DNA from: Annulohypoxylon bovei var. microspora
Lineage: Eukaryota > Ascomycota > Sordariomycetes > Xylariales > Hypoxylaceae
DNA: 64,000 nt
Assembly: GCA_022836615.1 (NCBI GenBank)
Contig: MU405211.1
Location: 574,107-638,106 of the forward strand
Direction: 5' to 3'
In this document: positions 1-11,097 of the stretch, piece after piece
Layout: every line of letters begins with the position of its first letter
Position numbering within the stretch: position 1 is the first letter of the stretch
Position numbers and translations under genes: made by a program
Notes under the pieces: model-generated
Database searches by the model: none
Told to the model about the DNA's origin: nothing
The model's input: only the letters and a program-made list of their open reading frames with translations

Positions 1-435
1 CCCCCAGGCCGGTCCAACTCCTACTACAAGCGGCAGCCGCGGTCCTCCTTCGTGCAGCGGACGCTCAAGAAGCTGAAGCGCCTCTTGCGGGACCTGATGT
101 ACTACGCGAAGCGGCATCCGATCAAGGTGTTCATGCTCGTGATCATGCCTCTCATAACCGGGGGCGCCCTGACGGCGCTGCTCGCGCGCTTCGGCCTGCG
201 CCTGCCCCCCAGCATCGAGCGCATGCTCGGCGTGGCCGCGCGCGCCGGCTCCGGCTCCAGCGTGGGGTTGGTCGGTGAGGCGGTGCGCATGGCCGGCGGT
301 CTGGGCCGCAGTGATGCCATGTCCGTTGGCCGCGACCACCACGGGGAGTACCAGTTCGAGCGGCGCGAGTACCACAGCGAGGGGCGGAGTGGCGGGGGTG
401 GGTTTTTCGACGGGATACGGGATTTTTTCTCCTAA
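1..435 (+). CDS. Conserved fungal membrane protein, C-terminal part (5' end outside window)
   Basis: The reading frame is already open at base 1 and runs to a TAA at 433-435, so only the C-terminal ~144 residues are present. An in-frame GTG at 52 is not a credible start because the frame continues upstream of it. The visible part has a basic stretch (KKLKRLLRDLMYYAKRHP) followed by one hydrophobic segment (KVFMLVIMPLITGGALTALL), then a Gly/Ser-rich region and a short Gly-rich tail ending GFFDGIRDFFS. The basic-then-hydrophobic layout suggests a C-terminal membrane anchor. From memory, similar sequences occur as hypothetical proteins throughout Pezizomycotina; I know of no function. The codons are GC-rich and the frame is intact. 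Confidence 0.8.
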   Translation, partial: PPGRSNSYYKRQPRSSFVQRTLKKLKRLLRDLMYYAKRHPIKVFMLVIMPLITGGALTALLARFGLRLPPSIERMLGVAARAGSGSSVGLVGEAVRMAGGLGRSDAMSVGRDHHGEYQFERREYHSEGRSGGGGFFDGIRDFFS

Positions 436-943
436 GTTTTGATACCCTTACCTACCTACTTGTCTAGGTACTTGGCCTAGGAAATTGGGGGGTTTCGTAT
501 ATAGCTGGGAAAACGCGGTTACGATAACTCGTGACGTGCCGGATGAGGGATACCACGGATGGATGGATGGATTGATGATTACGAATTAACGATGGCGTCT
601 GAGGCGCGGTCGTTTTGAATGATCCCTACTTTTTTTCGCTTCCCATCTTTCCTTATACTAGAAGTTGTTGGGTTACGATTGATGTCTTTTCGAAGAAAAA
701 AAGATGAGAGTTGGTTGAAGAATCGATACGATACCCTAATGTCATGTTAGACTTTAGATTTAGAAGTCACATTTCATCAAAAAGAATTTACTAGATGTCT
801 TGGAGATACGTGAGAAGCGTACGCGGTTATATTGAAGGAAGAGGAGCTCGCGAGTGCATATTAAAAACCAGTCTATCAATGTTCAGGTATTACATAGGTG
901 TATTACTTTTCTCAGCAGGATGATCAGGACAGCTCCGCTTGAC
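436..943. other. Intergenic, convergent 3' ends
   Basis: The 3' flanks of the membrane protein gene (+) and the acidic protein gene (-) meet here. The stretch holds TACCTACCTACTTG/TCTAGGTAC-type short palindromic pieces at about 448-482 and a short GGAT/GGATT run near 556-575. I see no coding sequence or RNA gene. Confidence 0.6.
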
Positions 944-1981
944 TTATTTCCCTTTCCGTTTTTTACCTGTACCACTAGTCGTCTTCTTCTTTGTCGGTTG
1001 ACCAGGTGAAGACTTCTTGGCCTTGGGTCGCTCGGATTCTGGCGAAGCTGAGGCTAAGATAATCTCCCTGTTCCCTCCGTCATCACTTGTGGTCTCGTCC
1101 TCTTGTTCTTCGTTCCTCCTCGCACGGCTTCTATGCCTCCTCGGGCTACTCCTAACGGCCGCAGCGCCATCGGCGTACGGCGCGCGCGGACCCGCAGTCT
1201 GGTACTGAAAAGGATTTTGGTTTGACGACGAAGATGGAGGTCTTCCCGAAGGATCAGAGGCGTGTCGTTGATTAGGAGGTGCGTTGACGTACTGGTAATC
1301 GAAAGGTGGAGAATCTCTTATGCGGGATTGGGGACGTTGTGTAGATGATGTAGATGATGTGCCGGAGCGAGGACGGGAACGGCTTGCATTCGGCGGATGA
1401 AAGCGTCCCATCGGTGGACCAGCTTGCTCTGTCGAAGGTAAGGCTTTGCGGGCCAAAGATTCGTTGGAGCCAGATGGACCTCCGCGTCGAGGGGGCGAAG
1501 GGGGATCGAATTGTGTAAGGGGGATAGCGTATCGCTGTTCTTTTTCTTTTCGTTGCTTTCGATCGCCGCCGTTACGCCGTTTAGCTGCCTCGGCCTCGGC
1601 CTGTAAGCGTTTCCGTCTACGTTCAAGAGCCGCAAGCTCCTCCTTGTTAAGTTTAACATCTTGCCTGCCCTTGCTCTGAGCTTTCCGTATCCTTGAGAGA
1701 GCTGACTGTACTAGAGCCTCTTCAAGTTCCCTCCTAGCAACTTGATTCTCATCATCGGTATCCTCTTCCTCTTCCTCTGATGTAGCTTGTGTACCCTCCT
1801 CTGTTGAATTGTCGTCGTCGTCGTCTTCTTCATCCGAATGTTGATAAGCATAACCATTCCGTGCCTGACCACTCCCACCCAAATCTATGCCAGTAAACCG
1901 AAGCGGATCACTAGCAAACCGTCTCCCACCATTTTCAGCGCCTTGTGTGTCTGTACCCTCACTATCCAACAACTCCTCCAC
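944..1981 (-). CDS. Acidic/basic low-complexity protein; true 5' end unresolved (open frame extends to 2122)
   Basis: A 345-codon frame reads from 1981 to a stop at 944. It has an acidic tract (SDEEDDDDDN, then SEEEEEDTDDE), a charged predicted coiled-coil segment (about residues 80-145, containing ELAALERRRKRLQAEAEAAKRR), a Pro/Ser-rich disordered half and a very basic Lys-rich tail (KKKTTSGTGKKRKGK), which suggests a nuclear protein. The codon at 1981 is GTG, not ATG. The same frame stays open upstream to a TGA at 2125-2123 and reads protein-like sequence (PRAPKFAPQWGRPSRRPRR, then a Glu run and DDIWGTGRRVVEELL), yet contains no ATG. That open part overlaps the end of the PRA1 gene by 25 nt. 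The true start must lie in an unseen upstream exon, or come from splicing or frameshifting out of PRA1, or a sequence error is present. No family was recognised. Confidence 0.6.
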   Translation of the reverse strand: MEELLDSEGTDTQGAENGGRRFASDPLRFTGIDLGGSGQARNGYAYQHSDEEDDDDDNSTEEGTQATSEEEEEDTDDENQVARRELEEALVQSALSRIRKAQSKGRQDVKLNKEELAALERRRKRLQAEAEAAKRRNGGDRKQRKEKEQRYAIPLTQFDPPSPPRRGGPSGSNESLARKALPSTEQAGPPMGRFHPPNASRSRPRSGTSSTSSTQRPQSRIRDSPPFDYQYVNAPPNQRHASDPSGRPPSSSSNQNPFQYQTAGPRAPYADGAAAVRSSPRRHRSRARRNEEQEDETTSDDGGNREIILASASPESERPKAKKSSPGQPTKKKTTSGTGKKRKGK

Positions 1982-2097
1982 AACCCTGCGCCCGGTACCC
2001 CAGATGTCATCTTCCTCCTCTTCTTCATATTCCCTCCTCGGACGCCTCGATGGTCTTCCCCATTGGGGCGCAAATTTGGGAGCTCGCGGCCGACCAC

Positions 2098-2628
2098 CTA
2101 GACCGCCTCCCCGGAAAAAGCCTCATCGATAGGCTTATCCATCAAAGAGGCGTGGCCAATGATGACCACGCCGCTTGCACCAATCAACCATAGGACAGTG
2201 GAGAAAGGTGATGCAATTAGAAACAGTAGACCGCAGGTAACAAGCAAGCCGGTGTACAGCTGCGAAGATGTGGCTTGGAGGGTGCCAATGGTAAGGTCTT
2301 GTCCGTTGAGTCGGCCAAGTAACCACATGCCACCAACCAGAAGTATAATATCGAAGAGTAGCAGAGGGTTTGTGATCAAAGCATAGACGCTAAGGAGCAC
2401 AAAGACCAAAGCATAGTTACTCGAAAAGGTGCCCAGATTGTAATTAACACGCGACTGGACTTCTCCGAAGTTTGCTGGTTTGGAGAGGCGCTTGAAATCG
2501 AGGAATTCGCTGACGGGACGCATGTTGGCGAACCGGCTGGAGAGAGAAGTGTTGCGAAAACCTGCGAAGCGATCCTGAATGTTCAAGCGCGACGTCAGGA
2601 CGTCAAGAGGGATCTGAATACGGGACAT
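2098..2628 (-). CDS. PRA1: PRA1/Yip3 family prenylated Rab acceptor
   Basis: This intronless gene of 176 codons has an ATG at 2628-2626 and a TAG at 2100-2098. PRA1-family proteins are small endomembrane (ER/Golgi) proteins that bind prenylated Rab GTPases. The sequence shows the family layout: a soluble N-terminus ending in the conserved region FKRLSKPANFGEVQSRVNYN, followed by two hydrophobic double-hairpin regions (about residues 68-104, NYALVFVLLSVYALITNPLL..., and about 127-163, LLVTCGLLFLIASPF... GVVIIGHASLM) and a short acidic tail. The length is normal for fungal members. Downstream on the same strand lies the acidic protein gene at 944, whose frame overlaps the last codons of this one, so the two may share a transcript. 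Confidence 0.93.
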   Translation of the reverse strand: MSRIQIPLDVLTSRLNIQDRFAGFRNTSLSSRFANMRPVSEFLDFKRLSKPANFGEVQSRVNYNLGTFSSNYALVFVLLSVYALITNPLLLFDIILLVGGMWLLGRLNGQDLTIGTLQATSSQLYTGLLVTCGLLFLIASPFSTVLWLIGASGVVIIGHASLMDKPIDEAFSGEAV

Positions 2629-5535
2629 TGTGTCGGATAGAGAGAGTAGTATGACTCAATGTTGTTGTGAAGATGGAACCTTGAATTGTTTTGTCGATTG
2701 ATAAGGGATACAAAATGTGGCTTAGTGATACCGAAGACGATGTTGGTATCTTGAGAAGAGCTAGGTATGGTGAGCTATTTAACCTCGATCATTCGGGCTG
2801 GACGCGTGAAAATGCCGAAAAAGTCGCGAATGGATTCTGCGGGTATAGCTGTCGTTGTGGCGATGATGGTGTAAGGAAGATCTGTTAAAAAGGCTGAAGG
2901 TTAGAACTTGACAAGTATTTTTTAAAATTAGATGCCCGAAGCCATGGGATGGCACCCACAAATAAGGGGCAGAGCTAATAGCTTACGTATCTGCCTTTTT
3001 CCACCACCAATTGGCCAGCTGAGATTTTAGGCGATACCTAGGTGCTTAAATGCTCGTATTGAGGAACCTTGGAAAAGGCAGCAGGATTTCTAAAGAAATC
3101 CGATAAGAAAAAAAAAGGTCTTAAAAAGCCTAGGGGGGATGAATATTTCGTAATTGGTGAAGCCTTTGTAAAGACAGCCAGCACCTAATATTCTTTTTTT
3201 TCTCTTTTCGTCTTCCCTGGTCTCCCGGAGTAAAAGAATGACGATCCTCTTGCGGTCAAAGCCCAGGGGTAATGCCGAACTGCACTATTCCCCCCTGGTC
3301 TTTGAGAGTTTCTCGTTTTAGAACGACACTCCCAATGACGACCCAGGAGTGTCGTGAAACTCTACTTGAGTACGCACGACGAGCAACACGAAAACCTTCA
3401 CCATGCCTCCATCGGGGTGAAAGAAGATGATGTTGAGAGAGCGTGGAAAAAAGAAAGGAAAAGAGGAAGCGGAAGGAAGAAGTAAGAAAACCAGGGCTGG
3501 TAATGGTTGCTCTTATTAGGATCCGTAGGTACCTATTGTATTCTATCTAAGGCGCCACTGTGCACCACGGCAAGACAACATCGATGCGGTGTGAAATCTG
3601 GCGGCAGCTAACTGGCGGTAGATCTTGGTGTGGATTCATAGGTTGTGGAAAAGTGGGATAAAGCTGCAAGATTACTTGTCCCCGGACAATTTGACCCCGG
3701 TTAAGCGATCTGACGCTTGGGCCATTTGATTAAATCTGCAGAAAATCCATGGATGCTGGGGGTAGGACTTCCTCAAGTTCCATCAGCTCTGTAGGACGTC
3801 ACTTCTTTTGCTCGCTCCCTTCCAATTATTAAACTTTACCTTGAGCTACAGAGTTGTACAATATTCAATTCAAGCAAGTATGACCATGGCAACTTCAACA
3901 ATTGTCACATGAAGACAGAACTTCAGCAATACATATATGTATTCGCAACACCATCTCACACATGTGCAAACTAGCAAGAACCAAGAACCAAGATAAACCC
4001 AATGATATTCATATTGTAGCGCGCTCTGCGCCTGTTTTACCTCGACCTACACCATTACACCAATCTCAACACTTGAATCACATTTGACTCGAATCCGAGA
4101 AATTCAGTACTACTGCGATCATCACCTCGTGAACGAACGATTACCATGATGATTTGGTACCCGGGTGCCACGCCCTAGCCAGGATCGCTCTGAATATGCT
4201 ATTTTCATTCAACGCTAGGTTCCACGCGAAAACGTGGCCGCTCTACTAGCTTCGTCAGCGTGCTATTCGTGCTTCTCGAGCAGTTTCTATCTTCACATGG
4301 AAGAGGATCGAACGGTCAAGTTTGCTACGATGTAGCACAAATAAATAACTAGATCGGATATTTCCATGGTGAAACCCATATATCATATGCTTCTCTCCCT
4401 TCATCGTCTACACGTCGACGTCTCTAAAACGTAGTGGATTCGTCGGCACTTTTTCGCCAATGAGAAACGACCGTATACCACTATGTTAAGTCCTTGTCTC
4501 GGATCCGACCCGAAGAATGCAGATATGCTTCGGACTCGGACTGCAGTGTAAACATCACTGACTAAACTTAGTCATATATAGGTAGTAAGGGTTCCCAGTA
4601 CAAACATCGCTCCCTAAGTAAGGACTATAGATCATTATAATTCCCTTCAGTCAATCAGCATAGGCTAGACTTCGATTTCGGTCAGAATATATGTTGTAAT
4701 TACTCTAAGAGCGATTCGTCTAATGACGTACGCCAATTTTCATATGATTCCTTTTAGACCCATAGAAAAATCTGCTCAGTTTGCGGAGATGCTCGTATTA
4801 TAGGCCTTCATCCGAGTCTTTTAATCTTGCTGGTAGAACGAAAAGCTGCCAATGACCTCGAATACTCAAACAATTTATAGGATTTTGCTTCGGACGAGCT
4901 GGACGAGTTGAAATTTCTACAATTATGGCAGTCCTGCCCGTCATATTCGTCGAGTTGGTTACTTAAAGTCTCAGATCGGGCACCCGCTTGCTCCGGCTTC
5001 ACTTTAATGCGTCGCTATTAAGTTCGTAATATCAATATGTTCCTACTACCTAGGTAGTATACCTATTGATAGTTATACGGAACTTCACACAATTTTTTGC
5101 CTCTTAGTTTATAAGAAAAATGAAAGATGTCGAATTACACACCTACCGCGTCGAGCTTTTGAATGTGTATAAAATAGCGTACGAGAGACTTAAAGATGTT
5201 TTAGGTTGGCTGGCTTCAAAGCTTATGTAAGAGTATAAACGTTAAAAGTTGATGCACTTACATAAGCTTCACTTACATAAGCAACCCCACAGTACAAACG
5301 CGGCATAATTAATTGAATCACCTGCACGCGCGACTCGGTGTGACATGGCTCGAGCTTTTTGGCGGACCCATCGTGATTCTATATCGTGCATACAATCTAG
5401 GCAGTACTGTTACATTGACACCAAGAGGAGACGACCTACAATGCTTCTCGTGGAAAACTCTTTCTATTAGGCATTGCTTCTCATGTCAATTGGTTATAGA
5501 ATTCCCATGGAGCTCAAGAGTTCCAAGGCGTCTTC
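2629..5535. other. Intergenic, 2.9 kb, with two strong stem-loops at 3256-3363
   Basis: This stretch lies between the divergent PRA1 and RecQ genes. Only short chance frames are present. Notable contents are two adjacent stem-loops at 3256-3363 (listed separately), A/T homopolymer runs, and a perfect CTACCTAGGTAG palindrome near 5048. Composition is moderately AT-rich. I found no tRNA, 5S rRNA or recognisable transposon coding sequence. Confidence 0.6.
3256..3363. other. Pair of adjacent long inverted repeats (stem-loops)
   Basis: Hairpin 1: TCAAAG-C-CCAGGGG at 3256-3269 pairs with CCCCTGG-T-CTTTGA at 3292-3305 (13 of 14 positions, with a further AAT/ATT inside). Hairpin 2: AGAGTTTC at 3305-3312 pairs with GAAACTCT at 3356-3363, and nested directly inside the right arm ACGACACTCC at 3323-3332 pairs with GGAGTGTCGT at 3346-3355, leaving a 10-nt bulge on the left only. 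No coding frame explains them. They could be structured RNA, a regulatory element or the remains of a foldback element; the sequence alone does not decide. Confidence 0.6.
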
Positions 5536-8500
5536 ATGACTCGAAACAATCTTCGCGATCATTTACCTTGGCTACTCGCGAATGTTGCTCTAAACGCGCC
5601 AAACGCGCCAGTTCTACCACCAGCTTCCAATCAATCGATCTCCGATCCAACATCTTCTTTCGACCGTTTTACGAATCCACGTCCCGAGACGCGTCCTCGA
5701 CCCGTTCCTGAATCACCTTTATACCCAGTTCTTCCCGTCCCTCGGCCTGTGCAACCGGAGTCAACTAATGGGTCTACCAAACCGGCCGCGAAACCACTCC
5801 AAGTACCCCGGGGGGAAACGGTAGCGGAAAGGGAAAACGAAAACGAAAGCATGGGACGTCTAGCTTCGAAATCTGGTTCAAAACGGCCGACTCTCGTTCT
5901 ACGCCAGGAGCAATTACTTACTCCAACTTCTACACGCGGAGGTGCGGGGTCCCTTGCGAAGGAGTATACGGCTTTGCTGAAGAACTCAGGTCAGATATAT
6001 CGTGTCTTTTATATATAATAGTGTGGCTGTCGCGTGTAGCTAATTGAGGATAATAGGTGTTTCGTCTTCGGCTAAGAAAAGAACGTCGCCTCGACGCGAA
6101 TTCCCAACTCCTGGCCCGACATTCGGGAGTGATCGTACCTTCGACACCGTTGATCTGACCGGGGATGATGAGCTGAATGAACTAACTTCACCTAATTCTG
6201 TTGCTTTTGGAGGCGATATTGGGCTATGGCGGGAAGACTTTGCTGCGCGGCCCGAGCCGGTTCCTACTACGACCGCAAATTCAGTTGCATTTGGGACCGA
6301 TATTGCGCTTTGGGAAGAGGAGCATGCTACTCGAGCGGAGCCTATTCCCACGACTACGGAAAACTCAGTTGCGTTCGGTACTGATGTTATGGTATGGGAA
6401 GAGGAGCGTGCTTTGCGGTCAGTACCCCTGACGCCTAAGAGAGGTAAAAAAAGAAAAAGTGATCAAATTAGTCGGCCACGTGCTACTGCTGTCGCTGAGA
6501 TAGATGACTTTCCCGACATCTTCGAAGTTCTGTCTGAGGAAGAGGTTCTGTCTTCTCATCTGAAACGGTCTCCTACAAAATCACCCGCGAAATCGAAGCT
6601 AAAGACCGAAGTCACTCGAACGCCATCGAAGCCCAAGAAGGAAGCATCTCAACGAATCAGAAAAGGGTCAGAAATCCCTGATGACTCGCCGTTCGACGCC
6701 GAGCACACTATAAAGCAGTCTCCCCCTAAAACATCACGAAAAAACAAAGCTCCTCGTGATGTGGCTCCTGTTGTTGAGAATAGGGATGTCATCATTTCAA
6801 AGCGTGATTCGTCTTCGGAGGCTCCCGAGACTCCCAGAGCACAGACGACACAACGATCTCGGAATCTGAAGAGTGATGATCGAGTTATCGAGGATTCTGA
6901 TGATGAACTCGTGACGCCTCCTGCTTATAATATACCAGGCAGTACAGCCCATTCGAATAATCGTCCTAGGGCATCTGTTCGAAGATCCCAAGATGACGAC
7001 TTCGTCGTTGCCTATGACACCCCCTCGAAGCCAAGACAAGCGGTTACCAGCGAGAGACGCACGCCATATCGTTCACCTAGGAAGCCTGAGCAAAGCGTAT
7101 TGTCTAACCTTAGCACCTCGAGAGAATATGACCGTGACCTGCAAGCACCTGGTCCCTCGCAAGGATCCCAGCCTCTACGTGAAATAAGTATTGAGATCGA
7201 CGACGAAGAGAAAATCGCTATTCTTGAACTGTTTCTAGCTCAGCCATCAGTGATTGAAAGAAAAAGAAAATCTTTGGAGGAGAAATTGCGAGAAAATAGG
7301 GATGCTTACATGCAATCCCTAAAAAAGGGGGAACTCGCACCCAGAGGTCGGCTCAAGCGAGAGAAAGAGCAGCTAATGCAACTACAAGCAGCCTTGGACG
7401 ATTTCTCTACGGAATATCGATCATACGAAGAAGTTCAACTTAAAAAGGAGGCACTGATTTCGCGAATAACGGATGCTTATGACCAGGATCTGGATACACA
7501 AGACGACGAGGCTCGCCTTGAGGAATTGGAGAATTTGCTTAAGGGGCGACAATCATCTCTAAAGGATAGCATTGTGAAAGCGGGCATCGACAATCGAAAT
7601 ATTTTTGAGAGTGATCAGGCTCACAGCACCGAAACGTACCACGCCAACCCTGTCGTGCAAGCAACCCAGCCAACTAGAACTGCTCAACCGACGAGCTTCT
7701 CGCGAGAGTCAACCCTCCTCCCACGAGGTGGTACGCAAGTCATCCTCCAAACCCAGCTCCCTCGACAGATGGATCCTCCTCCGCCGGTTGCTAGACAGGA
7801 CCGTATTGAACCACCATTGCCGCTAGAGAGTTCAATGGGAAGACACCGTCGCCGGGTTGCTTCGCCTTCACCCGATATCGATGAATTGATCGATGATCAG
7901 CCGCCTTTTACTATAGCTAGCAGTAGCAAGCTGACAAAGACCCCGGCTCGTCAGAAGTCAACCGTCACTACGGAACAGGACCCCTATGCCTTTGACGATG
8001 GCGATGACCTATTTGAGGACTCGTTACCTCCAGCTAGTCGCCGAACGGCACGGAAGACAGCAACAAGCGTGCAATCAGCGAGCGCTAGAACACACAAGAG
8101 TCCAGTCAGAGCCAAGGCTAGCCGCCAGCAAGGTTATCAGAGTGATTATAGTGATGATGTTGACATGGTCCAGTTTGCAGAAGAATTTGACCTTCAACAG
8201 TCATCATCAGAGAACAGGCAGTCTAGACCCCAGCGCCCTGTGCTTTCAGAAACGTCGGGAAATGCGGGCGTACGGCCCCAGAAGACAGCCATTCAGAAGA
8301 CCACGGATCCGTTGACGTCAGTCCAGATTCCACGCGAAATTAAGAATCGTCCGTGGTTTAAAGAGGTGAGAAGGGCGTTGAAAGATAGATTTAGGATGAC
8401 CGGCTTCAGACATAATCAACTAGAGGCGATCGACGCTACTCTGGCCGGCAAGGACGCTTTCGTCTTGATGCCTACAGGTGGTGGGAAATCTCTCTGTTAC

Positions 8501-11097
8501 CAACTTCCGGCCGTCGTCACCTGCGGAAAGACACATGGCGTAACAGTCGTCGTATCCCCCCTTCTCAGTTTGATGCAGGACCAGGTAGACCATCTAAACG
8601 CGTTGAATATCGTGGCAGCTTCCTTCAGTGGTGACAAGAAAGCACATGACCGTCTCAAGATCATGGGATACCTAGAGGAACGGAACCCGGAACTTCATCT
8701 ACAGCTCCTCTATGTCACGCCAGAGATGATCAATAAGAGCAACCAATTCCAAGATGGCTTGTATGCGCTCTACCAAAATAAGAAGCTCGCCCGTCTCGTC
8801 ATCGACGAAGCTCATTGTGTCAGCCAATGGGGCCATGACTTTCGACCGGACTACAAAGAACTTGGTAACTTTCGAGACAGGTTTCCCGGAGTGCCTATCA
8901 TGGCCTTGACAGCCACTGCAACTCAAAACGTTATCCTTGACGTCAAACATAATCTAGGGATCGAAGCATGTGAACAATTCACGCAAAGCTTCAACCGTCC
9001 TAACCTTTACTACGAGGTCATGAAAAAGGAGAAGGACAATATTGAAAGCATCGCCGACTTGATCAATACAAAATACAGTAGAAAAACAGGCATAGTCTAC
9101 ACGCTTTCTCGGAAGTCGGCTGAGAAGATCGCCGAGAAGCTGCGAGGCCATGGTATAGCAGCCCAGCACTATCATGCGAGCATAAAGGTTGAAGAAAAAG
9201 TGAAAGTTCAGCAGGATTGGCAGGCCGGGCGGGTCAAGGTTGTGGTTGCGACCATCGCTTTTGGTATGGGAATCGACAAGCCTGACGTCCGCTTCGTCAT
9301 CCATCACTCGATCCCGAAGAGCCTCGAAGGATACTACCAGGAGACTGGCCGTGCCGGCCGAGACGGCTTACCATCCGAATGTTACTTATATTTCAGTTAT
9401 GGCGATGTTACCTCCATGAGAAGGCTTATCACAGACGGCGACGGTAGCGAGGAGCAGAAGGAAAGACAAAGGAATATGTTGAACACCGTGACAGCCTTTT
9501 GCGACAACCAGAGCGATTGCCGCCGAGTCGAAATCCTCCGCTACTTCGGGGAGACGTTCGACAAGGAGCAATGTGGTAAAACTTGCGACAATTGCTTGAA
9601 TAACGAGGCATTTGAGCAAAAAGACTTTAGCGAATATGCGATAGCCGTGCTGACAATCGTGCGGTCCCAAGGAAAACTCACGCTTAACCAATGTACGGAT
9701 TTCCTGATGGGGAAGAAGAAGCTGTCAGATTATAAGACCGGGACAGAGCAGTATCGTGGAATGGCAAAGCAAATGCCCAAAAACGAAATCCATCGCATTA
9801 TCGACCGGCTCGCTGCTGAGGGTGCATTAAGAGAAGAAAACACCTTCAACCAAAAGGCTAGGATTGCTATTCAATATTTTAAGGTAAGAAATCTCCCCAT
9901 AATGTTTGGTTCCTCTTGCTAATTATTTTAATCTAGACCGGATACGGAGCGCGTGCCTTCTTAAACGGCCAACGTAAACTTCTCCTGACCACCCGAGTTA
10001 AGAGCAAGGATAGTCAGGGTGGTATACCTAAAAAGCAAACACGGATCAGCAAGCCGGCTACTGCAGCGACGAAGCGCCTCACCTCTGGGAATGTCCCATC
10101 TACCAATGTGTCATCCCCTGTCCTAGGTAAGGATCGAAAAAAGAAGGGGAAGGCCGTGGCGATGCTAGATGATGAAGAGAGCGATGAGGACTATTCTAGA
10201 TTTAGCAACGGATACGCTAAAGACGGATTTGTTGTGCCCGATGATACCGATGACGATTTTGAAACGATGACCGGCCCTCAATCAAGAGGTCGACCACAAC
10301 GAAAGTCGCTAGGCCCGCCAATATCGCACGATGCGCGGATGGGTGACGCCGAACTGTCTGATATCCACGACGATATTATCAGCAACTTCCTCAAAGAGGC
10401 CAAAGACCTAGAAGAGAATGTGCGGAACTCCAAGAACCTACGCAATCCTATTTTCACTGAGCAGCAGCTCCGCGAGATGGCCATAAGATGGACCGTGTCG
10501 CTGGATAAAATGCACTCGATTCCCGGTATTAACGGCGATAAAGTGGATAGGTACGGCAGCGCGCTCTTACCCCTAATCCGGCAGTATCATGTACGGTATG
10601 AAGAGATCATGGGTCAGATGGGTCCCCTTGCCGCCGCTCCAGCATCTGGCTCCCGTAATGTGGTAGACCTCGTATCAAGCGACGAAGAAATGGAGGACGT
10701 CGACTTCGACGACGCGGACGCGAACGGCCAGGGTGCGATATCATCCTACTTCGCGGGCTCAGCGGGGCGCACGGGGCGAGGAGCTTCAGCCACGGCTACA
10801 GCATCCCGAGGGCGCTCAACGTCATCGGCGCCTCGGGGAGCTAAAGCAGCAGGTACATGGCGGGGAAGCAAGAAGCCATTTTCGCGCAGGTCTTCAGGGG
10901 CTTCTAGTAGAGGGGGCAAGGCGTACGGGGGCGTTAAGAAGAAGGCCACGGCCGGCAGCCGGAAGACTGCCGGCGGCACGTCCTCGGCGTCTTTCGGAGG
11001 ACAGTCGCGGTCGACGGGGAAGTCGGGTGGCGGTAGCAGGGCCAAATCGCAAGGCGGAGGCGCAGGCCCTAGCGGCATCGGACTCATGGAGTATTAA
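5536..11097 (+). CDS. SGS1: RecQ family DNA helicase (Sgs1/BLM/QDE-3 type), three exons
   Basis: Exons are 5536-5989, 6057-9883 and 9937-11097, giving 1,813 residues. Both introns are GT-AG with GCTAAT branch points (GTCAGA...AATAG and GTAAGA...TCTAG), and the joined frames agree in phase. The N-terminus starts MTRNNLRDHLPWLLAN. Residues 198-279 hold three tandem ~28-residue repeats. A coiled coil lies around 580-700. The helicase core starts near residue 916: Walker A PTGGGKS at 957-963, DEAH at 1068-1071, and motif VI around YYQETGRAGRDG. The RQC zinc cysteines are 1306, 1324, 1328 and 1331. A divergent HRDC-like domain spans about 1574-1655, followed by a Gly/Ser/Arg/Lys-rich tail. This 3'-5' helicase is expected to act with Top3/Rmi1 in dissolving recombination intermediates; in Neurospora, QDE-3 is also needed for quelling. 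VDLTGDDE (183) and VVDLVSSDEE (1669) resemble SUMO-interacting motifs. Confidence 0.95.
6194..6439 (+). repeat. Three tandem 84-nt coding repeats in the RecQ N-terminus
   Basis: Units start at 6194, 6278 and 6362, exactly 84 nt apart. Each begins with codons for NSVAFG followed by (G/T)D(I/V) and a conserved Trp four residues on, then acidic residues and, in the first two, EP(V/I)PTTT. The third unit is two residues shorter. The protein pattern is better conserved than the DNA, so the repeat is probably under selection. Confidence 0.85.
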
